Assembly: GCA_964369235.1 (NCBI GenBank)
Contig: CAYJEQ010000003.1
Location: 1 to 64,000, forward strand
Direction of reading: 5' to 3'
Length of the DNA: 64,000 nt
DNA from: CAYJEQ01 sp964369235
GTDB taxonomy: Bacteria > Bacillota > Clostridia > Oscillospirales > Ruminococcaceae
A model generated the notes under the pieces. It saw only the letters and a list, made by a program, of their open reading frames with translations, made no database searches and was not told the origin of the DNA. The translations under genes were made by a program, and so were the position numbers. Below, piece after piece: positions 7,084 through 15,873 of this stretch (positions are counted from its first letter, which is position 1; each line of letters begins with the position of its first letter).

Positions 7084-8277
7084 ATGAATATAAAAGTAGC
7101 GATAATTGACCATGAAACTGCTGGTGTTGAGGATAGAGAGAGGTTTTCTTTTACTCCTTCACTGGTGGAACAGGGCGTTAGGGAATGTATAGAGGAGCAA
7201 GGAGTAACAGGATGTATTATACTATCAACCTGTAATCGCACCGAGATGTACATAAGTAGCAGAGAAGATGGAGAATGTCCTTCACCTTTTGATTTGATGT
7301 GCAAGTTAAAAGGTTTAGACAGGGAAAAGTACAGAAGTAAAGCAGTAGAGCTTACTGGAAACAGAGCAATAAAACATCTTTTTGAGCTGTCCTGTGGTAT
7401 GAAATCCCGTATATTCGGAGAGGATCAGATAGTAACTCAGGTTAAGGACGCTACCAGTATTTCTAGAGAACAGGGGGCATTATCTACTAAGTTAGAGCTG
7501 TTATTTAAGTCAGCTGTAACCTGTGCCAAAAAGGTAAAAACCCATGTAAAACTTTCCTCAGCAGAAAAATCTCTAGGAGAAACTTCCCTTAAGGTAATAA
7601 ACAATGAATTCGCCTCTACGGAGAATATTCATGTTATGGTTATAGGTAATGGAGAGATGGGAAGATTAGTAGCTAGAACACTGGCAGAGCAGGGTATTAA
7701 GGTTTATATGACTATAAGAAGATATAAATCTAAAGATGTGCTAATCCCTTCTGGCTGTGGCATAGTTGAGTATGAAAATCGCTTTGAGGTAATGGGAGAT
7801 ATGGATGTAGTTATATCGGCTACAAGAAGCCCTCATTATACAGTAACCTATAATGATATAGAGCCTATCATTAACAAAAAAATGGTGTTTATCGACCTTG
7901 CTATGCCAAGAGATATAGACAGTGAAATTGACAAATTAGATAAAGCAGAGCTTTATAATATTGATTCATTTAAGACTTCGGGTAATGAGGAAGCAATAGC
8001 AAAAGCAGATTTTATAATTAATCAGTCAATGGAACAGTTAATGACTACCTATAGATTTAGAAAATACCTACCTATGGTAAAAGAAATCACAGGTAACACA
8101 GCAGAGTATGTATCCAACCGAGTACAAACAAAAACAAATGACGAAAAATTAGTGCTATATATTGAGGAAGTCACTACAAAAGCAGTGGCAAGGTTAATAT
8201 ATGGTATGCGTGATAATATAGAACATGATAAGTGGGAGCTAATAATGTCTGCCATGGAGAAAGGTGCAAAGAAGTAA
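7084..8277 (+). CDS. hemA: Glutamyl-tRNA reductase HemA
   Basis: Reduces glutamyl-tRNA(Glu) to glutamate-1-semialdehyde with NADPH, the first committed step of tetrapyrrole synthesis. The catalytic Cys50 sits in LSTCNRTEMY. The SGMKSRIFGEDQI block (usually GLdSmvlGE.QI), the NADPH site VIGNGEMGRLVARTL and a C-terminal dimerisation region follow. I chose ATG 7084 because AAGGATGG lies upstream at normal distance, while ATG 7075 overlaps that site and adds only three residues. The stop overlaps the next start (TAATG). Placement after cbiF and before cbiH puts precursor supply under the B12 riboswitch. Confidence 0.95.
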   Translation: MNIKVAIIDHETAGVEDRERFSFTPSLVEQGVRECIEEQGVTGCIILSTCNRTEMYISSREDGECPSPFDLMCKLKGLDREKYRSKAVELTGNRAIKHLFELSCGMKSRIFGEDQIVTQVKDATSISREQGALSTKLELLFKSAVTCAKKVKTHVKLSSAEKSLGETSLKVINNEFASTENIHVMVIGNGEMGRLVARTLAEQGIKVYMTIRRYKSKDVLIPSGCGIVEYENRFEVMGDMDVVISATRSPHYTVTYNDIEPIINKKMVFIDLAMPRDIDSEIDKLDKAELYNIDSFKTSGNEEAIAKADFIINQSMEQLMTTYRFRKYLPMVKEITGNTAEYVSNRVQTKTNDEKLVLYIEEVTTKAVARLIYGMRDNIEHDKWELIMSAMEKGAKK

Positions 8278-9014
8278 TGAAAATATATGTAGTAGGCCTA
8301 GGCCCAGGAGAAAAAGCACAGATGACACATAAGGCACTAGAAGTATTAGAGGACTCTGATGTAATTGCTGGGTACACAGTGTATGTGGATTTAATTAGAG
8401 ATATGTTTAGCCATAAGGAGTTTTTAACTACACCAATGCGACAGGAAGTAGTCCGCTGCGAAATGGCTAGGGACGAAGCCTTAAAAGGCAGAACAGTGTC
8501 CATGGTATGTAGTGGTGATAGTGGCGTTTATGGTATGGCTGGGCTTATATATGAGGTATGTGAAAACTACCCAGAGATTGAGATTGAGGTAGTAGCAGGG
8601 GTAACAGCTGCTCTAAGTGGTGCTGCTGTACTAGGTGCACCGTTAATCCATGATTTTTGTTTAATTAGCCTTAGCGACCTACTTACTCCAATGGAACTAA
8701 TAGAAAAAAGGGTAAAAGCAGCATCAGAAGCTGATTTTGCAGTATGTTTTTATAATCCATCTAGCAAAAAGCGTGTAGACCATGTACAGCGTGCCTGTGA
8801 TATAATGCTACAGTTTAAATCGCCTGACACTCCATGTGGAATTGTAAAAAATATCGGCAGAGAGGGCGAAAACTACAAAATAGTAACCCTTAAAGAGCTA
8901 AGAGATGATAGTACAATAGATATGTTTACTACAGTATTTGTAGGTAATAGTGGTACTAAGATTATGAATAATAAAATGGTAACCCCTAGAGGATATAAGC
9001 TATCCCAAGTATAG
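8277..9014 (+). CDS. cbiH: Precorrin-3B C17-methyltransferase CbiH/CobJ
   Basis: A ring-contracting tetrapyrrole methylase acting at C17. It begins MKIYVVGLGPGEKAQMTHKA, with the canonical GPG loop, and shows CSGDSGVYGMAGLI, VVAGVTAALSGAAVLGAPL and the CFYNPSSKKR block specific to this enzyme. An in-frame ATG 45 bp upstream would extend it into hemA, but ATG 8277 is coupled to the hemA stop (TAATG) and gives the family-typical 245 residues. cbiG, often adjacent and needed for lactone opening in the anaerobic route, is missing here. Confidence 0.94.
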   Translation: MKIYVVGLGPGEKAQMTHKALEVLEDSDVIAGYTVYVDLIRDMFSHKEFLTTPMRQEVVRCEMARDEALKGRTVSMVCSGDSGVYGMAGLIYEVCENYPEIEIEVVAGVTAALSGAAVLGAPLIHDFCLISLSDLLTPMELIEKRVKAASEADFAVCFYNPSSKKRVDHVQRACDIMLQFKSPDTPCGIVKNIGREGENYKIVTLKELRDDSTIDMFTTVFVGNSGTKIMNNKMVTPRGYKLSQV

Positions 9015-9026
9015 GAGGGATTATCT

Positions 9027-9479
9027 ATGAGTACAGAGCAGATTAATTTGCCGTTTCCTATGTTTATTAGCTTACAGGGGAAAAAAGCCCTAGTAGTAGG
9101 TGCAGGTAAGATTGCCAGCCGTAGAATAGGAACACTGTTAAAGTTTGGTGTAGATGTTATAGTGGTGGCAAAGGAAATACCTGAGGATAATAAGCATAGT
9201 AAAATAAACTATATTAACCGAGAATTTATAGAAGATGATTTAAATGATATATTTATCTGTGTGGCTTGTACCGATAATCGTCAGGTAAATCATCATATTG
9301 GACAGCTATGTAAGGAAAAAAACATCCATCACTCTATCTGTGATTCTAAGGAAGAGTGTAGTTTTTTCTTTCCTGGAGTGGAGATAGTAGATAATGTGGT
9401 AGTAGCAGTATGTGGTGATGGTAGTAATCATCATAATACAAAAAAAGTCCTAGATAAGATACGGGAAAATAACAGATAG
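9027..9479 (+). CDS. Precorrin-2 dehydrogenase / sirohydrochlorin ferrochelatase (CysG-N/Met8 type)
   Basis: An NAD-dependent enzyme that oxidises precorrin-2 to sirohydrochlorin. The Rossmann motif reads VVGAGKIASRRIGTLLKFG near residues 23-41. A conserved FICVACTDNRQVNHHIGQLCKE segment and the SICDSKEECSFFFPG stretch (usually NxxD...F.fPa) fit the family. At 150 residues it is the short form without the C-terminal methylase, which is supplied by the cobA-hemD fusion two genes downstream. GGAGGG precedes ATG 9027. Metal insertion may instead be done by CbiX at the operon end. Confidence 0.88.
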   Translation: MSTEQINLPFPMFISLQGKKALVVGAGKIASRRIGTLLKFGVDVIVVAKEIPEDNKHSKINYINREFIEDDLNDIFICVACTDNRQVNHHIGQLCKEKNIHHSICDSKEECSFFFPGVEIVDNVVVAVCGDGSNHHNTKKVLDKIRENNR

Positions 9480-9528
9480 ATTTACTAATAAACATACAAG
9501 AAATGCCGAAAGGAAGTTACAACTAGCT

Positions 9529-10407
9529 ATGAAAATAAGAGTAGGCAGTAGGGAAAGCGTACTGGCAGTTAAGCAGAGCAATATGGTTATTGACTTAATA
9601 AAGCAGTATGATCCTACAATTGAAATAGAGCTAATCACCATGAAAACCACAGGGGATATTATACTGGACAGAAGTCTACAGAAAATAGGTGGCAAAGGGC
9701 TTTTTGTAAAAGAGTTAGACAAGGCACTTATAGAAGAAACTGTAGATATTACCGTTCATTCCCTAAAGGATATGCCAATGGAGGAAAGCGAAGAACTACC
9801 ATTACTGGCATTTTTAGAAAGAGATGATCCCTTTGATGTACTGGTACATAGAGTAGATGCAACAGAGATAGATTTTTCCAAGCCAATAGGATCTTCTAGC
9901 AGTAGAAGATGTCTATTTATAAATGAGCTTTACCCACAAGCTGAGATTAAACCTATAAGAGGTAATGTAATTACAAGACTGGAAAAACTTGATAGTGGTG
10001 AGTTTGGTGCTATTGTTTTAGCTGGTGCTGGACTTAGAAGAATAGGTTTAGACAATCGTATATCTAAATCCTATACCTATAAAGAGATGATTCCAGCAGC
10101 TGGACAGGGTATTATTGTAGTACAGGGAAGAAAAGGTGCTAACTACCCATTTATTGATTATATAAATAACCACCAGTCTATGGTTTCAGCTAGAGCAGAA
10201 CGAGAATTTGTTCGTTACCTAGATGGAGGTTGTACCCTACCTATAGGGGCATATTCCATTATTGAGGGCGATAGTATAGAACTAATGGGACTTTACTATA
10301 ATGAGGAAACTAAAAAGTCAGCTAAGGGAAATATCACAGGTAAGGTATCCAATGCTGAAGAACTAGCAAGAACACTAGCACAATCATTGAAGGAGGAAAC
10401 ACTCTAA
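9529..10407 (+). CDS. hemC: Porphobilinogen deaminase HemC
   Basis: Joins four porphobilinogen units into hydroxymethylbilane. Conserved features: KIRVGSRESVLAVKQ at the start, the catalytic Asp81 in HSLKDMP, GSSSSRR near 121-127, and Cys235 in LDGGCTLPIGAY, which holds the dipyrromethane cofactor. The length of 292 residues is a little short, as in many Firmicutes. The AAAGGA site lies 14 nt before ATG 9529, an extreme of the long spacing seen here. The TAA stop overlaps the ATG of the next gene. Confidence 0.95.
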   Translation: MKIRVGSRESVLAVKQSNMVIDLIKQYDPTIEIELITMKTTGDIILDRSLQKIGGKGLFVKELDKALIEETVDITVHSLKDMPMEESEELPLLAFLERDDPFDVLVHRVDATEIDFSKPIGSSSSRRCLFINELYPQAEIKPIRGNVITRLEKLDSGEFGAIVLAGAGLRRIGLDNRISKSYTYKEMIPAAGQGIIVVQGRKGANYPFIDYINNHQSMVSARAEREFVRYLDGGCTLPIGAYSIIEGDSIELMGLYYNEETKKSAKGNITGKVSNAEELARTLAQSLKEETL

Positions 10408-11876
10408 TGAAAAAAGGTAAGGTGTACCTAGTTGGTGCTGGAGTTGGAGATATAGGGCTTTTTACCCTTCGTGGTAAGGAGCTATTAGAGATAGCTGATG
10501 TAGTTATATATGATGCTTTAATGGGGGCGTCAATCCTTAGCTTTGCCAGGGATGAGGCAGAGCTTATATATGTAGGCAAGCGTGGTGGCAACCACACTAT
10601 GACACAGGATAATATTGATAAACTCATACTGGATAAAGCCCTAGAGGGAAATCAAGTTGTAAGGCTAAAGGGTGGAGATCCCTTTATGTTTGGTAGAGGT
10701 GGAGAAGAATTAGAACTTCTTATTAAGCATAATGTGGAGTTTGAGGTAGTAAGTGGTATTACCTCACCAATAGCAGCACCAGCTTGTGCAGGGATACCTG
10801 TAACCCATCGTGACTTTGTATCTTCTTTACATATTGTAACAGGACATACCAAAGAAAGCGAAGGCTCTAGCATTGATTTCGCTTCCTTAGTGAAATTAAA
10901 TGGCACTATCGCATTTCTAATGGGTATAAGCTCCCTTGAGAAGATTATGACAGGGCTAAGCACTGCTGGGATGGAAAAAACTACCCCAGTAGCTATTATA
11001 GAAAATGGCAGTAGAGGTAATCAGCGCACCACCATAGCTACAGTGGATACTATTGTAGAGGTATCTAGAGATAAAGGGGTGAAATCCCCAGCAATTATCC
11101 TAGTGGGACAGGTGTGTAGTTTAGGAGAAAGATATAACTGGAAGGAAAGTCTACCATTATTCGGTAAGCGAGTAGTGGTAACTAGACCGAAAAGCTTAAA
11201 TTCAACCTTCTGCAAAAAGCTACAAAACCTAGGTGCTGAGGTAATAGAACTGCCAGCAATCTCCACTGTTCCTATGGATTTTACACTGGATTTAGCTGAG
11301 ATTAACTCTGCCGAGGTAATTGCATTTACCAGTGCTAGAGGGGTAGAGTGTTTTTTTGATAAGCTAAAAGCTGACAAAATAGACATAAGAAAGCTATCCC
11401 ATATAAAATTTGCCGTAGTAGGTAGCTCCACAAGAAAATCACTGGAAAACTACGGAATAATAGCTGACTTTATGCCTAGTAAATATGATGGTACTAGTCT
11501 AGGACAGGTTATAGAAACTAAAGGCAAGGTGCTAATCTATCGTGCATTAGAAGGTGCTATGGGACTGTGTGAAACCTTAAAAGAAAAAGGTATAGAATAC
11601 AAAGACATAGCAGTGTATAAAACCATCTATAACAAAGCTAATCAGCTAGTGATAAATGAGTTAAAACAGGGTGTGGACTATCTGTGTTTTACCAGTGCAT
11701 CTACAGTAATAGGCTGTATAAATGCAGTGGAAGATGTGGATGTTAAGGAAATACCAGCCCTATGTATAGGTGAGATGACCTATAATGAAGCTAAAAAACA
11801 GGGTTTTGTACATTTACATATGTCCACGGAAGCTACAGTAAACTCTATGATTGATTATATTACACAGGAGGCATAA
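10407..11876 (+). CDS. cobA-hemD: Fused uroporphyrinogen-III C-methyltransferase / uroporphyrinogen-III synthase (CobA-HemD)
   Basis: A bifunctional protein, common in Clostridia, that closes hydroxymethylbilane to uroporphyrinogen III and methylates it to precorrin-2. Residues 1-245 are the SUMT domain: VGAGVGDIGLFTLRG (Val in place of the usual Pro of GPGD), YDAL, VRLKGGDPFMFGRGGEE, and a GIPVTHRD block. Residues about 250-489 are the HemD domain, recognised by GKRVVVTRP, AFTSARGVECFF and CFTSASTV. The start overlaps the hemC stop, and GGAGG lies at the end of hemC. hemB follows after 3 bp. This single gene feeds both the siroheme and corrin branches. Confidence 0.95.
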   Translation: MKKGKVYLVGAGVGDIGLFTLRGKELLEIADVVIYDALMGASILSFARDEAELIYVGKRGGNHTMTQDNIDKLILDKALEGNQVVRLKGGDPFMFGRGGEELELLIKHNVEFEVVSGITSPIAAPACAGIPVTHRDFVSSLHIVTGHTKESEGSSIDFASLVKLNGTIAFLMGISSLEKIMTGLSTAGMEKTTPVAIIENGSRGNQRTTIATVDTIVEVSRDKGVKSPAIILVGQVCSLGERYNWKESLPLFGKRVVVTRPKSLNSTFCKKLQNLGAEVIELPAISTVPMDFTLDLAEINSAEVIAFTSARGVECFFDKLKADKIDIRKLSHIKFAVVGSSTRKSLENYGIIADFMPSKYDGTSLGQVIETKGKVLIYRALEGAMGLCETLKEKGIEYKDIAVYKTIYNKANQLVINELKQGVDYLCFTSASTVIGCINAVEDVDVKEIPALCIGEMTYNEAKKQGFVHLHMSTEATVNSMIDYITQEA

Positions 11877-11879
11877 GCC

Positions 11880-12857
11880 ATGATAATAAGACCGAGAAGG
11901 CTTAGATTTGATAATAATCTAAGAGAGATGGTTAGAGAAACCAGAATGAGCCCAGCCTCATTAATATATCCCATATTTATTGAAGAAGGCAGTAATATTA
12001 AAACTGAAATAAGCTCAATGGCTGGACAGTATCGCTATAGTTTAGATATGTTACCTGAGGCAATAGAGGATATTGTAAACAGTGGTGTAACTAAGGTTTT
12101 GCTTTTTGGAATACCTAGTAGTAAAGATCCACTGGGAACCGAAGCATATAACCCTGAAGGCATATTACAACAAGCTATTAGAGAGATAAAGAAACTAGCT
12201 CCACAGCTATATATAATTACCGATGTTTGTATGTGTGAGTATACCTCTACAGGTCATTGTGGGGTGCTTAGTGGGGAATATGTAGAAAATGATCCTACTT
12301 TAGAATATCTAGCTAAGATTGCACTATCCCATGTGGAAGCTGGTGCAGATATGGTTGCTCCTTCTGACATGATGGATGGTAGGGTAGCAGCTATTAGAAA
12401 AGCACTGGATAGCTGTGGATATCTAAACACTCCAATAATGAGTTATAGTGTAAAATACGCCTCTGCTTTTTATGGGCCATTTAGAGCAGCAGCAGACTCA
12501 GCCCCAGCATTTGGGGATAGGAAAACCTATCAGATGGACTACCACAACAAAAGAGAAGGCTTAAAAGAAGCTCTAATAGATGTGGAAGAAGGAGCAGATA
12601 TCCTTATGGTTAAACCTGCACTTTCCTATCTAGATGTAATTAGTGAGGTAAAAGCTAACACAACACTACCTCTTGCAGCTTATAGCGTAAGTGGCGAATA
12701 TGCAATGATAAAAGCAGCCTCCCAGATGGGATATATTGATGAGACAAATATAATCTGTGAAACCACCACATCAATTTTTAGAGCTGGTGCAGATATACTA
12801 ATAACCTATTTTGCTAAGGAGATAGCAGGTTATATTAAGGAAGGAAGAATAGGATAA
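11880..12857 (+). CDS. hemB: Delta-aminolevulinic acid dehydratase HemB
   Basis: Condenses two 5-aminolevulinates into porphobilinogen. The metal-binding cysteines 117, 119 and 127 lie in CMCEYTSTGHCG, a zinc-type site. The two Schiff-base lysines are Lys192 (VKYASAFYGP) and Lys245 (MVKPALSYLD). The 325-residue length and RPRRLR N-terminus are normal. ATG 11880 follows AGGAGG. Its TAA overlaps the hemL start, so the two are translationally coupled. Confidence 0.97.
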   Translation: MIIRPRRLRFDNNLREMVRETRMSPASLIYPIFIEEGSNIKTEISSMAGQYRYSLDMLPEAIEDIVNSGVTKVLLFGIPSSKDPLGTEAYNPEGILQQAIREIKKLAPQLYIITDVCMCEYTSTGHCGVLSGEYVENDPTLEYLAKIALSHVEAGADMVAPSDMMDGRVAAIRKALDSCGYLNTPIMSYSVKYASAFYGPFRAAADSAPAFGDRKTYQMDYHNKREGLKEALIDVEEGADILMVKPALSYLDVISEVKANTTLPLAAYSVSGEYAMIKAASQMGYIDETNIICETTTSIFRAGADILITYFAKEIAGYIKEGRIG

Positions 12858-14122
12858 TGAATAATCAGTTATTTCAGCGAGCAGAGAAAGTTATCCCTGG
12901 TGGGGTAAATAGCCCAGTTCGTGCATTTAGAAGTGTAGGATCTACACCGAAATTTATCCAGCGTGCTGATGGTGCCTATGTATACGATACAGAGGGTAGC
13001 AAATACCTAGATTATGTGTGCTCATGGGGCCCTATGATTTTAGGTCATAATAATGATGCTATTAGAAAAGCTGTAATGGATAAGGTGCAAGATGGGCTAT
13101 CCTTTGGAGCAGCTACAGAAATCGAAGTAGAGATGGCAGAGTTAATCTGTGATACTATACCAGCCATAGATATGGTTAGAATGGTAAGCTCAGGTACTGA
13201 AGCAGTAATGAGTGCACTGCGTCTAGCAAGAGGTTATACTGGTAAGGATAAGATAATAAAGTTTGAGGGCTGTTATCACGGTCATAGCGATAGTATGCTA
13301 GTTAAAGCTGGCTCAGGGGTTATGACAGCAGGTGTGCCAGATAGTGCTGGAGTTCCAGAAGGCTGTGCCAAGGATACTCTAACAGCAGTGTACAATGATA
13401 TAGACAATGTGAAGAATCTTTTCGCAGAGAATAAAGATGAGATTGCAGCAATTATTATCGAGCCAGTAGGGGCTAATATGGGACTTGTGCTACCAAAGGA
13501 TAGTTTCTTAAGTAATCTTAGAAAGCTTTGCGATGAGAACAATGCACTACTTATCTTTGATGAGGTTATAACTGGATTTAGGCTAGGTGTAACAGGAGCT
13601 TCCCAGTATCTAGGAGTAACCCCTGACCTAATTACCTATGGTAAGATTATCGGTGGTGGTATGCCTGTAGGTGCCTATGGTGGTAAAAGAGAGATAATGG
13701 AGTTAATAGCGCCACTAGGAGGAGTTTATCAGGCTGGTACACTAAGTGGTAATCCTATTGCTATGGCAGCTGGACTTACACAGTTATCAATACTAAAAAA
13801 TAACCCTGAGATTTACACTCATATTAATGCTCTTGGCACAAAGCTAGCAGATGGATTAAGAGAGATTACAGCAGGAAAAGGCTGTACAGTAAATTCTGTA
13901 GGCTCCCTAAGCTGTTTATTCTTTACCGATAAAGAGGTAAACAACTATAACGACGCAAAAACCAGCGACACTAAGCGCTATGGAGATTACTTTAGACATA
14001 TGATGGATAGTGGTATCTACCTAGCACCAGCCCAGTTTGAGGCAGCGTTTATCTCCTATGCTCATAGCTGTGAGGACATAGATAAAACATTAATGGCAGC
14101 AAAAGAATTTTTTAATAAATAA
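12857..14122 (+). CDS. hemL: Glutamate-1-semialdehyde 2,1-aminomutase HemL
   Basis: A PLP enzyme converting the HemA product to 5-aminolevulinate. The PLP lysine is Lys263 in TYGKIIGGGMPVGAYGG. Other family blocks are GGVNSPVRAF near the N-terminus, SSGTEAVMSALRLAR, GCYHGH and IFDEVITGFR. The length of 421 residues is normal. The start overlaps the hemB stop. With hemA, hemB and hemC in the same operon, the whole C5 route to uroporphyrinogen III is encoded here. Confidence 0.97.
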   Translation: MNNQLFQRAEKVIPGGVNSPVRAFRSVGSTPKFIQRADGAYVYDTEGSKYLDYVCSWGPMILGHNNDAIRKAVMDKVQDGLSFGAATEIEVEMAELICDTIPAIDMVRMVSSGTEAVMSALRLARGYTGKDKIIKFEGCYHGHSDSMLVKAGSGVMTAGVPDSAGVPEGCAKDTLTAVYNDIDNVKNLFAENKDEIAAIIIEPVGANMGLVLPKDSFLSNLRKLCDENNALLIFDEVITGFRLGVTGASQYLGVTPDLITYGKIIGGGMPVGAYGGKREIMELIAPLGGVYQAGTLSGNPIAMAAGLTQLSILKNNPEIYTHINALGTKLADGLREITAGKGCTVNSVGSLSCLFFTDKEVNNYNDAKTSDTKRYGDYFRHMMDSGIYLAPAQFEAAFISYAHSCEDIDKTLMAAKEFFNK

Positions 14123-14144
14123 TTAAACTTAAGGAGAAATTACA

Positions 14145-14507
14145 ATGAAAGCAGTATTATTATTAGCTCATGGTAGCAAGGAAAACAACACAGTTGATAC
14201 AATGGAAACAATTACAAAGATGGTAAGAGAAAAAACAAATGTAGATATGGTTGAAGAAGCATATATGCAGATGAGAGACAAAAATCTTGCAAAGGGTATT
14301 GATAATCTAGTGGCTAAAGGCGCAACATCCGTTATTATTATGCCTTATTTCCTATTTGAAGGGGTACATATTAAAGAAGATATCCCAATGGAAATTGCTG
14401 ATTATATGAGCAAAAACCCAAATATCACAGTAACAATGGGTAAAACCCTAGGTGCTGATGAAAGATTAGCTGCTATAGTTGCAGATAGAATTAGCGAATG
14501 TATCTAA
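14145..14507 (+). CDS. cbiX: Sirohydrochlorin cobaltochelatase, short form CbiX
   Basis: Inserts cobalt (or iron) into sirohydrochlorin at the entry to the anaerobic cobalamin route. The 120-residue protein is a single-domain CbiX of the kind that works as a dimer. Metal-site histidines are His9 in LLLAHGSK and His75 in PYFLFEGVHIKEDIP. AAGGAG precedes ATG 14145. It is the last gene of the operon; a small TAGGGA/TCCCTA hairpin at 14531-14545 and a palindromic repeat follow. Iron insertion for siroheme is a possible second role. Confidence 0.9.
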   Translation: MKAVLLLAHGSKENNTVDTMETITKMVREKTNVDMVEEAYMQMRDKNLAKGIDNLVAKGATSVIIMPYFLFEGVHIKEDIPMEIADYMSKNPNITVTMGKTLGADERLAAIVADRISECI

Positions 14508-14569
14508 TTTAATATTAGATTAATGATATGTAGGGAACATCCCTAGCATTTCATGGTCAAAGAAATAAA

Positions 14570-14662
14570 GGTTCTATAGCAAATGTTGGGGTACTGTCCC
14601 TCGCCGATGGCGGGGGACGGTACCCCAACAGAATTTTACCCCAACAATTAACATAGAGCCCA
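14570..14662. repeat. GGGGTAC palindromic element, complete copy
   Basis: A 22-bp stem (14584-14605 with 14609-14630, two G-U pairs, loop GAT) opens TGTTGGGGTACTGTCCC. It is nested in outer arms of about 25 bp: GGTTCTATAGC...TGTTGGGGTA against TACCCCAACAATTAACATAGAGCC. It has no coding content. A decayed copy lies at 18191-18256 and a shorter possible remnant at 55985-56018, so it looks like a small dispersed, MITE-like palindrome. Confidence 0.75.
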
Positions 14663-14665
14663 AAG

Positions 14666-14718
14666 AAAAAGGGTAAACCTCAGTTAGTGTATAAACTAAC
14701 TAGGGATTACCCTTTAAA
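14666..14718. terminator. Terminator downstream of the RpiR gene
   Basis: AAAGGGTAA...AGTTAGT pairs with ACTAACT...TTACCCTTT around a GTATAA loop. It lies between the convergent cbiX and RpiR genes and could serve both. Confidence 0.75.
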
Positions 14719-14726
14719 TTTTGATT

Positions 14727-15596
14727 TTAGTAAAGTCCAGCTTCACCAACGAATTTATCCATTCGTTTCATTCTGGTCTTACCGATGTTTTCATTTTTTC
14801 GAGAAACATCTGTAGCAATAAGCTCAGCTATAAACATAGGCGCCATATAGGAGTTTAGAAAGCTTATGCTATCTACACTAACAGGGATAATAATATCAGC
14901 CTTAGAGGCATGGGGAGAAGCTGCACTTTCGGTCATTAGTATGATTTTAGCACTACTCTCTTTAGCCATATTAAATAGCGTATCCACCATCTTAGGATAT
15001 CTAGGAAAGCTTATAAAAAACACACAGTCATCTTCGGTTAAATCATTTAGGCTTTCCAAAGATGTAAAATCAGCATGGGTTATAGAGCGTACATCTGGTA
15101 AAATATGCCCAATAGACACACTCATTGCTGTAGCAATAGCAGAGGATATTCTAAAACCTACAAAGAATTTTCTTTTGCTTTTTATTATAATATCCGATAC
15201 TAGATTAATCTTATCTAGAGTATTTGTTCCAATAGAATGCTGAACATTCTTTATAGCTGTGGCAAGAAGGGTTTCAACTACTTCGTTACTGTTAAGTAGA
15301 TCGATATTAGTAGACAGCTTATCAGATGGGGTTAAAGTTCTATTAGAACCATAGGTAACCTTATGGGATATATTTTTCTGAATATCCTTTTGCATATCAT
15401 TATAGCCACTATATCCAATAGCACGAGCCATACGGATTACTGAGGCATCACTGGTGCCAATGGCTTTAGCAAGGTCTAAAACAGTCATAAATCCTACTAA
15501 AGATTCATTTTCTAGTATATATTTAGCGATAAGTCGCTCGGTTTTTGTTAGTTTAGCAGTTAATATTTTTTCTTCTAATGAAGTATTAATAATCAT
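14727..15596 (-). CDS. RpiR/MurR-family transcriptional regulator
   Basis: A DNA-binding regulator with an N-terminal RpiR helix-turn-helix (about residues 1-80, including LTKTERLIAKYI, AIGTSDASVIRMARAIGYSGYNDMQ) and a C-terminal SIS sugar-phosphate-binding domain (about 120-260, with the FFVGFRISSAIATAMS and FFISFPRYPKMVD segments). The length of 289 residues is usual. GGAGGTG precedes ATG 15596. No sugar catabolic gene is adjacent; the divergent neighbour is nfnA, about 280 bp away, so the target is not evident. The effector is likely a phosphosugar, by family only. Confidence 0.85.
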   Translation of the reverse strand: MIINTSLEEKILTAKLTKTERLIAKYILENESLVGFMTVLDLAKAIGTSDASVIRMARAIGYSGYNDMQKDIQKNISHKVTYGSNRTLTPSDKLSTNIDLLNSNEVVETLLATAIKNVQHSIGTNTLDKINLVSDIIIKSKRKFFVGFRISSAIATAMSVSIGHILPDVRSITHADFTSLESLNDLTEDDCVFFISFPRYPKMVDTLFNMAKESSAKIILMTESAASPHASKADIIIPVSVDSISFLNSYMAPMFIAELIATDVSRKNENIGKTRMKRMDKFVGEAGLY

Positions 15597-15873
15597 GCAC
15601 CTCCAGTTTAATTTGATACTACATTACATTTTAATACAAATATCTAATAAAATCAACATATTTATCCCTTAATCTAGCTAATAGAAAAGTAAACCTATAA
15701 AATTAATGATAATTTTACAAGCAAGAAAGGAAATTTGGTTAAAATAATGAAATCATCAATAACCTCTTATCTATTCCTACTAAATACTTGACAAATTACC
15801 TATATTATAATAAGGTATTACTAGTAAAAACAAGGGATAATGACTTGTTAGCAAATGAAAAGGAGCAAATATA

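Noticed and set aside
14584..14630. The long GC-rich hairpin after cbiX as a normal intrinsic terminator
   Set aside because: There is no T run after the stem, and a decayed relative occurs after nfnAB beside a separate true terminator, so a repeat element fits better.
15788..15811. TTGACA and TATAAT upstream of nfnA as a promoter
   Set aside because: The two boxes are separated by only 12 bp, too short for sigma-A; one of them may be used with a different partner but I cannot tell which.
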